A stretch of DNA of 64,000 nucleotides from assembly GCA_965212545.1 (NCBI GenBank), contig CBDBVB010000023.1, positions 87,734 through 151,733 on the forward strand, written 5' to 3'. Position 1 is the stretch's first letter. Every line of letters starts with the position of its first letter. Shown here piece by piece: positions 1 through 7,547 of this stretch. Under the pieces are notes generated by a model. The model was not told where the DNA came from. It saw only the letters and a program-made list of their open reading frames with translations, and ran no database searches. A program made the position numbers and the translations under genes. Source of the DNA: JABDIP01 sp965212545 (GTDB taxonomy: Bacteria; Pseudomonadota; Alphaproteobacteria; DSM-16000; Inquilinaceae).

Positions 1-444
1 AACGGCCCCTGGGCCTGGCAGAACCTGCGCGACAACGGCATCGATTTCGGCGTCGCGCCGATCCCGGCGGTCGCTGGCCAGCCGTCGCGCCCATTCGTCG
101 GCGTGCTGGGCGGCATGATCAACGCCGCCAGCCCGAACAAGGATCTGGCCGTGGAGTTCCTGGAGAACTACGTGCTGGCCCTGGAGGGTTTGCGCACCAT
201 CGACGCCGACGTGCCGCTGGGCGCGCCCGCCTCGATCGCCTTCTTCGAGGAGCTGAAGGGCGACCCCAACATCGCCGGCACCCTGGCCAGTGCGGAGGCC
301 GGCGAGCCGATGCCCAACATCCCGGAGATGGGCCGCTTCTGGTCCGCCATGGAGGTTGCGCTGGAGAACCTGACTTCGGGCCGGCAGTCGCCGGAAGAGG
401 CGCTGGACGCAGCGGCGGAACGCATCGTCAGGGGCGGCTCGTGA
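1..444 (+). CDS. malE: Maltose/maltodextrin ABC transporter substrate-binding protein MalE (C-terminal part)
   Basis: The frame is open from the first base of the window to a TGA at 442-444, so only the last ~147 residues are present. The protein closely follows the C-terminal lobe of MalE: NGPWAW near the start, then PFVGVLGGMINAASPN, EFLENY, PLGAP, MPNIPEM and FWSAMEVALEN. MalE is the periplasmic receptor that hands maltose or maltodextrin to the MalFG channel. malF and malG follow on the same strand, which confirms the assignment. The signal peptide and N-terminal lobe are outside the window. Confidence 0.93.
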   Translation, partial: NGPWAWQNLRDNGIDFGVAPIPAVAGQPSRPFVGVLGGMINAASPNKDLAVEFLENYVLALEGLRTIDADVPLGAPASIAFFEELKGDPNIAGTLASAEAGEPMPNIPEMGRFWSAMEVALENLTSGRQSPEEALDAAAERIVRGGS

Positions 445-527
445 CCTGACCGACGGTGCAGGGCGATGCGGTTGGGGATTGCGCCGTCGAGAGGCGGACC
501 GCTCATTCTGCGGAAGCTTTTCGTCAA

Positions 528-672
528 CCCCTCACCCTCCCAACGCTTCGCGTCGGGTCCCTCCCTCTCCCACAAGGGGAGAGGGGCACCTAGCGCTGTC
601 CCATTTGTTTCCCTCTCCCCAGCGTGGGAGAGGGGGGGACCCGCGGCAACGCCGTGGGCGGGTGAGGGGGCT
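528..672. repeat. Palindromic interspersed repeat, copy 1 (malE-malF gap)
   Basis: This ~145-bp element has inverted ends, CCCTCACCCTCCC on the left and GGGTGAGGGGGCT on the right. Inside it, a CTCCCTCTCCC / GGGGAGAGGG hairpin and a second one of the same type sit back to back. Three further copies occur at 2311, 14235 and 19099. It fills most of the 269-bp gap between malE and malF. It codes for nothing convincing. Confidence 0.85.
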
Positions 673-713
673 CAACGAATGCTTGCTCCGGCAAAGCCGG
701 GGCTCATTTCCCC

Positions 714-2276
714 ATGACCGACGCCATCGCATCGCCGATCGCACGGCGGGTGGAGCGGTCGCCGAATGGGCGGTCGCCCGCCGACATCCTGCGCTGGGCC
801 GTCGCGCTGGCGGTGTGGCTGGCGGCGCTGTACCTCGCCTCGACCATGTATCGCGCCGGGCAGTTGGAGATCGGGGTCCTGACCCTGGTGATCTCCACAG
901 CCGGGGTCTGGGTCTACACCAGCGCCCGCGCCTATGTGTTCCGCTACCTGTTCCCCGGGCTGGCCGGCATCGCGGTGTTCATCCTGTTCCCGCTGGTCTT
1001 CACCACCTCGATCGCCTTCACCAATTACAGCGCCAGCAACCTGCTGACCTTCGAGCGCGCCCGGGCCTATTTCCTGGACCAGAGCTATCTGGCCGAGGCC
1101 GGCACCTTCCCCTTCGCCCTGCATGGCGACGCCGACGCCCCGCGCCTGGTGCTGACCGACCCGGATGACGGCACCGTCTACGCCAGCCCGCCGCTGAACC
1201 TGGACGGCAGCACCCAGGCCATCCGACTGCAGCCGATCGCCGTCCCGGAGGACGCCGGCGAGGCCCTGTCCCGCCGCGCCGTGGTGCAGAACCGCCGGGC
1301 CCTGGGCGCCTTGACCGTCACCCTGCCGACCGGCCGCTCGCTGGTGATGAGCGGGTTGCGCGCCTTCGCCGCCCGCGCCCCGCGCTTCACCTTGAACGAC
1401 GACGGCGGCCTGACCGACAACCAGCAGGGCGGCGTGCTGACCCCCAACCCGGACACCGGATTCTTCGAGACGCAGGCCGGCGAGCCGGTCTCCCCCGGAT
1501 TCCGCGTCGGCGTCGGCTGGAAGAACTATATCCGCACCGTCACCGATAGCGGCGTCAGCGGGCCGTTCGTGCAGATCTTCATCTGGAACGTCGCCTTCGC
1601 CTTCCTGTCGGTGCTGCTGTCCTTCGTGCTCGGTTTCGCGCTGGCCAATCTGATGCAGTGGGAGAAGCTGCGATTCCGAGGACTATACCGGCTGTTCCTG
1701 ATCCTGCCCTACGCCGTCCCCGGTTTCATCTCGATCCTGGTGTTCCGCGGCCTCTTCAACCAGGAATTCGGTGAGATCAACCTGCTGCTGGAGGCGCTGA
1801 TCGGCCTCAAGCCGCGCTGGTTCACCAATGTCTGGCTGGCCCGGACCATGCTGGTGATCGTCAATGTCTGGCTCGGCTTCCCCTATATGATGATCCTCGC
1901 CATGGGCCTGCTGCAGGCGGTGCCGAAGGACCTCTACGAGGCCTCGGCCATCGACGGCGCCGGGCCGATCGCCAACACCTTCCGCATTACCCTGCCGACC
2001 ATCATCACCCCGTTCTGGCCGCTGCTGATCTCGTCCTTCGCCTTCAACTTCAACAATTTTGTCATCATCCGCCTGCTGACCGACGGCCGCCCGGACATCC
2101 TGGGCGCCTCCACCCCGGCCGGCAGCAACGATTTGCTGGCCAGCTACACCTACCGCATCGCCTTCCTCGATTCCGGCCAGGATTTCGGCCTCGCCTCGGC
2201 CATCGCCACCCTGATCTTCCTGATGGTCGCCGCCATCGCCCTGGTGCAGCTCAAACTGGTCCAGAAAGCGGGATAG
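714..2276 (+). CDS. malF: Maltose ABC transporter permease MalF
   Basis: This 520-residue inner-membrane permease forms the maltose channel with MalG. N-terminal hydrophobic segments at about 28-45, 50-68 and 78-100 are followed by a large periplasmic loop (about 105-280, the MalF P2 region that contacts MalE). The transport domain follows, with membrane spans from about 285 to the C-terminus. The cytoplasmic EAA loop, which docks on the ATPase, is visible at about 409-424 (EASAIDGAGP). The length matches the family. The ATG at 714 has no strong Shine-Dalgarno sequence, and the upstream gap is occupied by a palindromic repeat. Confidence 0.95.
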   Translation: MTDAIASPIARRVERSPNGRSPADILRWAVALAVWLAALYLASTMYRAGQLEIGVLTLVISTAGVWVYTSARAYVFRYLFPGLAGIAVFILFPLVFTTSIAFTNYSASNLLTFERARAYFLDQSYLAEAGTFPFALHGDADAPRLVLTDPDDGTVYASPPLNLDGSTQAIRLQPIAVPEDAGEALSRRAVVQNRRALGALTVTLPTGRSLVMSGLRAFAARAPRFTLNDDGGLTDNQQGGVLTPNPDTGFFETQAGEPVSPGFRVGVGWKNYIRTVTDSGVSGPFVQIFIWNVAFAFLSVLLSFVLGFALANLMQWEKLRFRGLYRLFLILPYAVPGFISILVFRGLFNQEFGEINLLLEALIGLKPRWFTNVWLARTMLVIVNVWLGFPYMMILAMGLLQAVPKDLYEASAIDGAGPIANTFRITLPTIITPFWPLLISSFAFNFNNFVIIRLLTDGRPDILGASTPAGSNDLLASYTYRIAFLDSGQDFGLASAIATLIFLMVAAIALVQLKLVQKAG

Positions 2277-2310
2277 GGGGAATGATGACCTTCGGAACCG
2301 ATCTCCACCA

Positions 2311-2452
2311 AGCCCCCTCACCCTCCCGCTTCGCGGGTCCCTCCCTCTCCCACGAGGGGAGAGGGGTCAAAACTGGGCGCAACTCCAATCCCCTCTCCCC
2401 AGCGTGGGAGAGGGAGGGACCCGACGCGGAGCGGCGGGAGGGTGAGGGGGCT
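2311..2452. repeat. Palindromic interspersed repeat, copy 2 (between malF and malG)
   Basis: The ends are a perfect inverted pair, AGCCCCCTCACCCTCCC and GGGAGGGTGAGGGGGCT, around two inner CTCCCTCTCCC-type hairpins. It lies inside the malF-malG transcription unit. If transcribed it would fold into a long stem in the intercistronic RNA and could affect mRNA stability or the MalF:MalG ratio; that effect is inferred, not seen. Confidence 0.87.
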
Positions 2453-2508
2453 GGCGAAGACTTCCACCGAAACGGCGGCCCGCTCCCCCGCGGAAGGAAC
2501 CGCCCGTA

Positions 2509-3399
2509 ATGCCCATGGTCGAATCGAAAGCCGCGCGTTACCGGGTCTGGGCCGCCCATGCCTTCCTGATCGCCTTCATCGTGGTGACCATCTTCCCGCT
2601 GCTGATGATCATCTCGATCTCGTTCCGCCAGGGCAACCTTGCGGTCGGCAGCCTGTTGCCGGAACGGGCGACCCTGGAGCACTGGTCCCTGGCGCTGGGC
2701 ATCCCCTACGAGCGCGCCGACGGCACCGTAGTCCCGCCGCCCTTCCCGGTGCTGCTGTGGCTGTGGAACTCGATCAAGGTGGCGGGGATGTCGGCGGCCC
2801 TGATCCTGGCGATGTCGACCACCGCCGCCTTCGCCTTCGCCCGCATGCGCTTCGCCGGCAAGGGCTTCACCCTGTCCACCATCCTGGTGCTGCAGATGTT
2901 CCCCGCCGTGTTGAGCCTGGTGGCGATCTTCGCCCTGTTCGACCAGATCGGCGAATACGTGCCCTGGCTCGACATCAATACCCATGGCGCGCTGGTGCTC
3001 AGCTATGCCGGCGGCATTGCGCTGCATATCTGGACCATCAAGGGCTATATGGAGCAGCTCTCCTCGGAACTGGAGGAGGCGGCCCGGGTCGACGGCGCCA
3101 GCTACTGGCAGGCCTTCCGCTTCATCTTCCTGCCGCTCAGCGTGCCGATCCTGGCGGTGGTCTTCGTGCTCGCCTTCATCGGCACGATCATCGAATACCC
3201 GGTCGCCTCGATCCTGCTGCAGACCGAGGAGACCCTGACCCTGGCCGTCGGCTCCCGCCTCTACCTCTACGAACAGAACTACCTCTGGGGCGATTTCGCC
3301 GCGGCCGCGGTGCTGTCGGGCCTGCCGATCACCGTGGTATTCCTGGTGGCGCAGCGCTGGCTGGTGTCGGGCCTGACGGCGGGCGCGGTGAAGGGGTAG
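2509..3399 (+). CDS. malG: Maltose ABC transporter permease MalG
   Basis: This 296-residue permease is the partner of MalF. About six membrane spans can be seen, the first at residues 15-36. The EAA loop is at about 190-205 (EAARVDGASYWQAF), followed by the FLPLSVPILAVVF span. The C-terminus reads VSGLTAGAVKG, as is usual for MalG. The gene is intact. Its 3' third recurs downstream three more times as decayed fragments (4380-4523, 5348-5678, 6572-6784). An Imm1-like gene begins five bases after the TAG stop. Confidence 0.95.
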   Translation: MPMVESKAARYRVWAAHAFLIAFIVVTIFPLLMIISISFRQGNLAVGSLLPERATLEHWSLALGIPYERADGTVVPPPFPVLLWLWNSIKVAGMSAALILAMSTTAAFAFARMRFAGKGFTLSTILVLQMFPAVLSLVAIFALFDQIGEYVPWLDINTHGALVLSYAGGIALHIWTIKGYMEQLSSELEEAARVDGASYWQAFRFIFLPLSVPILAVVFVLAFIGTIIEYPVASILLQTEETLTLAVGSRLYLYEQNYLWGDFAAAAVLSGLPITVVFLVAQRWLVSGLTAGAVKG

Positions 3400-3404
3400 C
3401 GACG

Positions 3405-3797
3405 ATGAGATCGACCCTCACATTGATCATCAACGGCAAGGAATCCGAGATCGACCGCCTGGCCGATCTGCAGGCCGCCTTGTCCGCCACCGAGGGAACC
3501 CAGTTCCGCGAGGTCTGGATCAGCCGCGGCGAGAGCCCGGCCATCTGCGCCCTGCTCAATGGCGACATCGGCTGGCTGATGTATCTGCAGATCCTGGGCG
3601 ACCCCAGCTTCAGCTCGCGCAACCCGGATTACGACGGCGACCCCGACGCCGTGACCGAATACCAGCTGCCCAGCGGCCAGATGGACCGGTACCCGACCAG
3701 CTGGGCGCTGCCCAAGGCGGAAATCTACGCCGCCCTCGCCCATTTCCTCGAGCATCGCGAACGCTCGCCATCGGTGCAGTGGCACGAGGATGGCTGA
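3405..3797 (+). CDS. Imm1-family-like immunity protein, copy A
   Basis: A 130-residue soluble protein. The layout (GKESEIDRLADL near the N-terminus, SPAICALLNGDIGWLMYL in the middle, GFSSRNP-like FSSRNPDYDG, EYQLPSGQMDRYPTSWALP, and the closing PSVQWHEDG) matches my memory of proteins annotated as Imm1 immunity proteins. Relatives of that family neutralise polymorphic toxins, often with deaminase domains. No toxin gene is visible beside it, so if the call is right this is an orphan immunity gene. It starts five bases after malG and probably shares its transcript. A second copy at 6790 differs at only three residues and carries the same malG junction, so the two arose by duplication. Confidence 0.68.
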   Translation: MRSTLTLIINGKESEIDRLADLQAALSATEGTQFREVWISRGESPAICALLNGDIGWLMYLQILGDPSFSSRNPDYDGDPDAVTEYQLPSGQMDRYPTSWALPKAEIYAALAHFLEHRERSPSVQWHEDG

Positions 3798-3810
3798 AGG
3801 GCGGGGCTGT

Positions 3811-3840
3811 GAAAATCAATCGAGCCTGATCCATTGAGTC
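3811..3840 (+). repeat. Short dispersed repeat, copy 1
   Basis: These 30 bases, read on the minus strand, match 28994-29024 on the plus strand with two mismatches and one single-base gap (shared core CGATTGATTTTC). The copy lies just after the first Imm1-like gene, at the left edge of the malG-fragment array. Confidence 0.55.
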
Positions 3841-3860
3841 GCCTGAAATGCAAACGCCCG

Positions 3861-3881
3861 CTGATCCCTGATCCCTGATCC
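3861..3881. repeat. Three tandem CTGATCC heptamers
   Basis: CTGATCC is repeated exactly three times, ending four bases before the stop codon of the reverse-strand DUF3592-like gene. It may be a replication-slippage site; no function is evident. Confidence 0.7.
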
Positions 3882-3885
3882 CCGT

Positions 3886-4275
3886 CTAGGTCAGCACCAC
3901 ATACCAGGTGATCGCCGCGCCGCCGAGGAACCAGGCCGCCATCAGCAGCCGCTGCCAGTCCTTGGCGATGGAGGCGTGGTTCGGGTTGGCGGGGCGATAG
4001 CGCACCGGGACGGTCCGGCCCAGCGACCATTCCTTCTGCAGCCCTACATCGCCCATCACCTGATAGGTCCGCCCGTCGGCGGCGGTGAACGCGATCTGCG
4101 GGAAATAGGCATATTCGTCGGGCAGATGATGATTGCTCTTCTTCGGCTCGTTGCCGACCACCCGACCGGCCGCGCGCGGCCACAACGCCACCCACAGGAA
4201 ATAGTGGAAGAACAGGCCGAGACCCAGAACGGTGGCGGCAATGGCGATCAGCAGGACCACCGTATCGATCGACAT
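3886..4275 (-). CDS. DUF3592-like membrane protein
   Basis: A 129-residue protein with a hydrophobic N-terminal span (about 5-28), a small soluble domain and a second span near the C-terminus (about 110-127). The central part (GRVVGNE, YFPQIAFTAADGRTYQV, GRTVPVRYRPANPNHASI) has the layout of DUF3592 proteins. The start MSIDTVV is chosen because a G-rich Shine-Dalgarno-like run lies just upstream; an earlier in-frame start adds 25 unlikely residues. Function is unknown. It is the first of three reverse-strand cargo genes lying between malG fragments. Confidence 0.62.
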   Translation of the reverse strand: MSIDTVVLLIAIAATVLGLGLFFHYFLWVALWPRAAGRVVGNEPKKSNHHLPDEYAYFPQIAFTAADGRTYQVMGDVGLQKEWSLGRTVPVRYRPANPNHASIAKDWQRLLMAAWFLGGAAITWYVVLT

Positions 4276-4379
4276 AGAACCCCCGGGATTGCAACACCCA
4301 GGCCCCCAGTATTCCCGAACGCCATGGACAATCGGTAGACCCCCGCCCACCGGCGGCGTGGCGTGCCTATCGGGACCGT

Positions 4380-4523
4380 CAATGGCGCTATGGAGCAGTT
4401 CTCCTCAGAGCAGACCGGGTCAACGGCACCATCTGGTGGCAGGCCTTCCGCTTCATCGTCCTGCCGCTCAGCGTGCCGATCCTGGCGGTGGAATTCTCGG
4501 CGGGCCTGACGGTGGGGCAGTGA
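4380..4523 (+). pseudogene. malG 3'-end fragment 1 (decayed)
   Basis: The sequence follows malG from the codons for MEQLSSELEE through the FIFLPLSVPILAV span, then jumps to the last few codons (AGLTAG-like) and ends in a TGA. About 200 bp of the parent (roughly 3168-3373) is deleted, and small deletions break the frame. It shares the junction GGTGGAATTCTCGGCGGGCC with fragment 2, which intact malG lacks, so fragments 1 and 2 share a recent ancestor. Confidence 0.85.
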
Positions 4524-4556
4524 ACGGGCAAGGGCGGTTTGTGTCAGTACCGCCCT

Positions 4557-5258
4557 CTACTGAACCAGCCCGTATTTCGATGTGTCCTTGAGCCGGTCGA
4601 GCAGATCCGGCTGGTCCTGAAACGCCGGGTCGTCGGCAATGCGGGACAGGACACTCTGGTCCTTGCGCACCGCCCGTCTGAGATGCTCGAAGGCGTCGCC
4701 GCCACCGATCTTCTGTTCGTACCACCCCAGAAGCAGATCCGATTCCGCCCAGGTCTCATCGGCGGCGGCGGAGAGAGTCGCGAAATCCACCGCGGCCTCA
4801 TACTCCCGCTCCGCCAGTTTCTTCCGCGCGAAGACATGGAACGCATGGGCGACGTAATAGCCCTCGAACGGCTGCATGCCGTCTTGCGCCAGCGCGATCA
4901 CCGTTTCCCACGCCTCCGCGTCGTCGCATTTCTGGAGGCTGCCGGCGGCGTGATGCATGAACCCCCACCAGGCAAAGTGCAATTCTCCGTTGTCGAGCCG
5001 ACCGGGTTTGCGATGCCGGAACGCCCTCAGACCGTCGATTGCCAGCGCCAACGCCTTGACGTGCTCGCCGCGTTTCCGGCATCGGGAAATGGTGTTGAGT
5101 CGCGGTCCCGACGTCTGCCCGATCCATCGGCGCACAAACCCTATTCGTGCAAGCAGCCTGACGATCGGCTTTAACACGCGAACCAAGGTGACGAAGCCAC
5201 GGGGCATGTAACCGCTGCCTTGCCGGATTTTGTCGTAGTCCCTCTTGGTCAGCGTCAT
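4557..5258 (-). CDS. Hypothetical protein, 233 aa
   Basis: I do not recognise this protein. The start MTLTKRDYDKI is preferred over one 14 codons upstream because an AGGAG lies nine bases before it. A basic, partly hydrophobic segment (about 18-45, PRGFVTLVRVLKPIVRLLARIGF) is followed by a soluble region rich in Trp, Ala and charged residues. Helical pairs in about 60-200 (AEAWETVIALAQDG, AEREYEAAVDFATLSAAADE) resemble TPR-like helices, but no repeat consensus is clear. It lies between two malG fragments on the opposite strand, so a cargo or immunity-type role is an inference from position. Confidence 0.6.
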   Translation of the reverse strand: MTLTKRDYDKIRQGSGYMPRGFVTLVRVLKPIVRLLARIGFVRRWIGQTSGPRLNTISRCRKRGEHVKALALAIDGLRAFRHRKPGRLDNGELHFAWWGFMHHAAGSLQKCDDAEAWETVIALAQDGMQPFEGYYVAHAFHVFARKKLAEREYEAAVDFATLSAAADETWAESDLLLGWYEQKIGGGDAFEHLRRAVRKDQSVLSRIADDPAFQDQPDLLDRLKDTSKYGLVQ

Positions 5259-5347
5259 CTCTCGACGGCTCCTGTAGGCTCGCCTGGAGAACGCGAGCAA
5301 ACGCTCCCGCCCCGGCTCACCGATCAGCGTACCGGAGGGGGATTAAC

Positions 5348-5678
5348 TCGGAGTTGCGGGAGGCACCGGTCGACCGGCGACAAATGGCAGGCCTTCCACT
5401 TCATATTCCTGCCGCTCAGCGTGCCGATCCTGGCGGTGGAATTCTCGGCGGGCCTTCATTGGCACGATCATCGAATACCCGGTCGCCTCGATCCTGCTGC
5501 AGACCGAGGAGACCTTGACCCTGGCCGTCGGCTCCGGCCTCGACCTCTACGAACAGAACGACCTCTGGGGCGAATTCGCCGCCGCCGCGGTGCTGTCGGG
5601 ATTGCCGATCACCGCGGTATTCCTGTAGCTCAGCGCTGGCTGGTGTCGGGGCTGACGGCGGGGAGAGTGAAGGCGTGA
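5348..5678 (+). pseudogene. malG 3'-end fragment 2 (decayed)
   Basis: This ~330-bp remnant corresponds to malG from the EAA loop (about codon 188) to the stop. The central part (IIEYPVASILLQTEETLTL) is almost unchanged, but a short internal deletion and a substitution creating TAG after the codons for TAVFL break it. The left boundary is blurred. It shares the GGAATTCTCGGCGGGCC junction with fragment 1. The rest of 5259-5719 shows no other gene. Confidence 0.87.
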
Positions 5679-5719
5679 AGGTGGGAAAATAGGATCTGCG
5701 TCCCCACAATATCGACCAG

Positions 5720-6430
5720 CTACCCAAGAAGCCGCACAAGGGTTTCTATACCCAATACTTCCCCGAGGAACCAAAAGAAGAGGTAGAGAGCCAGGAAGAC
5801 GGCGAACGAAAACAGCGTCGCAAAGACTGCCCGAACCATGCTCAGGCGCTGCGCCTCGGCAAGGCCGAGGGAAAAATAGGTCGCGATCAGGACACCGCCG
5901 ACGGCCCGGTAGTATGCCGACGCCTCGGAGCTCAAGCCCACATACTCGCTGATGACGAGTGACGCCGCCCCGGACATGCCGCCTATTCTCATGACCTCCT
6001 GATAGCCGACCGCTTCCGGGACGAGCCAGGCGATGGCGACAAGCAGCAGCACGAGAATCGGTTGGAGAGCCCCTACGGCATAGAGGTACGCAACAGCGGT
6101 CTTGCGCGCCCCGGCCCGGGCCCCGAACAGGACTGCGATGCCGTGCAGAAAGAGGGCGTAGAGGACCCAGACCGCCATCATGCCGACGGTCTGGTAGGCT
6201 AGGCTCGCGGCACCCAGGCTGCCGGCCAACCCGAGAACCGTTGCCATGGCGGATCCGATGCCCAACATGACCGCCGCGAATACCAGCGCGTCCCCAAGCG
6301 GCGCCTCGGCCTCGGCGTATTCACGGATGGATCGTCGAGGGTGCAGGAGAATATCCAGAAGCCTGCCCAGCTCCCGCGCGAGGGTCTTCCGGACGGACTC
6401 AATGAACTTTTGGCTCAGCGTTTCAGTCAA
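5720..6430 (-). CDS. Yip1-family-like integral membrane protein
   Basis: A 236-residue protein. An amphipathic N-terminal stretch (about 1-45, with LLDILLHPRRSIREYAEAEAP) is followed by about five hydrophobic spans (roughly 48-72, 80-102, 115-140, 172-190, 205-228). A short N-terminal helix plus five spans and the LLHPRRSI-like lead-in fit bacterial YIP1 proteins, but no catalytic residues can be pointed to. The opening MTETLSQKFIESV is a plausible start. It is the third reverse-strand gene among the malG fragments, and its function is unknown. Confidence 0.58.
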   Translation of the reverse strand: MTETLSQKFIESVRKTLARELGRLLDILLHPRRSIREYAEAEAPLGDALVFAAVMLGIGSAMATVLGLAGSLGAASLAYQTVGMMAVWVLYALFLHGIAVLFGARAGARKTAVAYLYAVGALQPILVLLLVAIAWLVPEAVGYQEVMRIGGMSGAASLVISEYVGLSSEASAYYRAVGGVLIATYFSLGLAEAQRLSMVRAVFATLFSFAVFLALYLFFWFLGEVLGIETLVRLLG

Positions 6431-6571
6431 TTGACAATCAGCAGCATCATTCGGAAGCGGATAAGGGCTTAAGGTTTAATAGAAATACTGCTTGAAGCAG
6501 TCACTATTCATTTGGAATATTTCACATGGCTCAGACAATGTCACCTGTCCGGCCTTCGAAGCGAACCGTCA

Positions 6572-6784
6572 ATCATCGAATACCCGGTCGCCTCGATTCT
6601 GCTGCAGACCGAGGAGAATCTGACCCTGGCCGTCGGCTCCCGCCTCTACCTCTACGAACAGAACTACCTCTGGGGCGACTTCGCCGCAGCCGCGGTGCTG
6701 TCCGGCCTGCCGATCACCGTGGTATTCCTGGTGGCGCAGCGCTGGCTGGTATCGGGGCTGACGGCGGGAGCTGTGAAGGGGTAA
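6572..6784 (+). pseudogene. malG 3'-end fragment 3, joined to the second Imm1-like gene
   Basis: The sequence restarts inside malG at the codons for IIEYPVAS and runs unbroken to the normal end, TAGAVKG plus stop. The identity continues through the spacer and the whole Imm1-like gene, to about 7188. The duplicated unit is therefore about 615 bp and matches 3188-3803 with only scattered substitutions. An in-frame ATG at 6512 could make a short chimeric peptide, probably meaningless. Confidence 0.88.
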
Positions 6785-6789
6785 CGACG

Positions 6790-7182
6790 ATGAGACCGAC
6801 CCTCACACTGATCATCAACGGCAAGGAATCCGAGATCGACCGTCTGGCCGATCTGCAGGCGGCCCTGTCCGCCACCGAGGGAACCCAGTTCCGCGAGGTC
6901 TGGATCAGCCGCGGCGAGAGCCCGGCCATCTGCGCCCTGCTCAACGGCGACATCGGCTGGCTCATGTATCTGCAGATCCTGGGCGACCCCAGCTTCAGTT
7001 CCCGCAACCCCGATTACGACGGCGACCCCGACGCCGTGACCGAATACCAGCTGCCCAGCGGCCAGATGGACCGGTACCCGACCAGCTGGGCGCTGCCAAA
7101 GGCGGAAATCTACGCCGCCCTCGCCCATTTCCTCGAGCATCGTGAGCGCTCGCCGTTGGTGCAATGGCACGACGATGGTTGA
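6790..7182 (+). CDS. Imm1-family-like immunity protein, copy B
   Basis: A 130-residue protein identical to copy A (3405-3797) except at three positions (Ser3 to Pro, a Ser to Leu, and a Glu to Asp in the closing QWHDD). The reading frame is fully intact although the malG fragment in front of it is truncated. The near identity points to recent duplication, gene conversion or selection to keep it. The native promoter ahead of malE-F-G is absent here, so how it is expressed is unclear. Confidence 0.68.
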   Translation: MRPTLTLIINGKESEIDRLADLQAALSATEGTQFREVWISRGESPAICALLNGDIGWLMYLQILGDPSFSSRNPDYDGDPDAVTEYQLPSGQMDRYPTSWALPKAEIYAALAHFLEHRERSPLVQWHDDG

Positions 7183-7218
7183 AGGGCGCCGCTGAGAGAA
7201 ATCTTCTACAGAAGAAAT

Positions 7219-7410
7219 TTGATAATCCACAATCGCGGGCGCACCAATGAACGTTATTGTGCCAATGTCGGATACGAAAAGAGGGATCATCAACTTCACA
7301 CAAGCTATGAGTACGTGTCCGACGCCATTGCTGTCGCTCAGGCATTCGTAACGTTCTTTGATCAAAGAATGCAGAGAAAATTTCGGCCACGGAGAAGACA
7401 AACCAAGTAA
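7219..7410 (+). CDS. Possible small protein, 63 aa (doubtful)
   Basis: A TTG-initiated frame between the second Imm1-like gene and the Hachiman operon. The peptide is polar and well composed (NERYCANVGYEKRDHQLHTSYEYV), not the Arg/Pro/Ala-rich type of chance frames in this genome, and an AGAAG lies ahead of the start. No family is recognised. It could be the decayed tail of another cargo gene. Apart from this frame and the palindrome at 7433, I see nothing in 7183-7547, which is visibly richer in A+T than the flanks. Confidence 0.25.
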   Translation: MIIHNRGRTNERYCANVGYEKRDHQLHTSYEYVSDAIAVAQAFVTFFDQRMQRKFRPRRRQTK

Positions 7411-7432
7411 AATCTCTCTTCTAGTAGGAATA

Positions 7433-7512
7433 CGGTGACATGGCCGCAATTACAGACCGATGAACTGGGGACAGAGAACTACGAATGCGGTCTATTTCGG
7501 CTATTGTCACCG
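7433..7512. repeat. Short imperfect palindromic element with CGGTGACA ends
   Basis: About 80 bp beginning CGGTGACA and ending TGTCACCG, with further symmetry inside (GCCGCAAT against ATTTCGGC-type arms and AGACCG against CGGTCT). The ends match those of the 91-bp palindrome at 28226-28316. It lies downstream of the Hachiman operon's last gene. Confidence 0.5.
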
Positions 7513-7547
7513 CAGATCAACAAGTAATCAGAGAACGGTGAAACTTG

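Noticed and set aside
2442..3404. N-terminal extension of the first Imm1-like gene through malG
   Set aside because: This is an out-of-frame reading of malG. The gene starts at 3405, and the second copy has the same start context.
6512..6784. Short intact 90-codon frame read as a gene
   Set aside because: From 6572 it is the malG C-terminus; the preceding 20 codons are unrelated sequence fused by chance at the duplication border.
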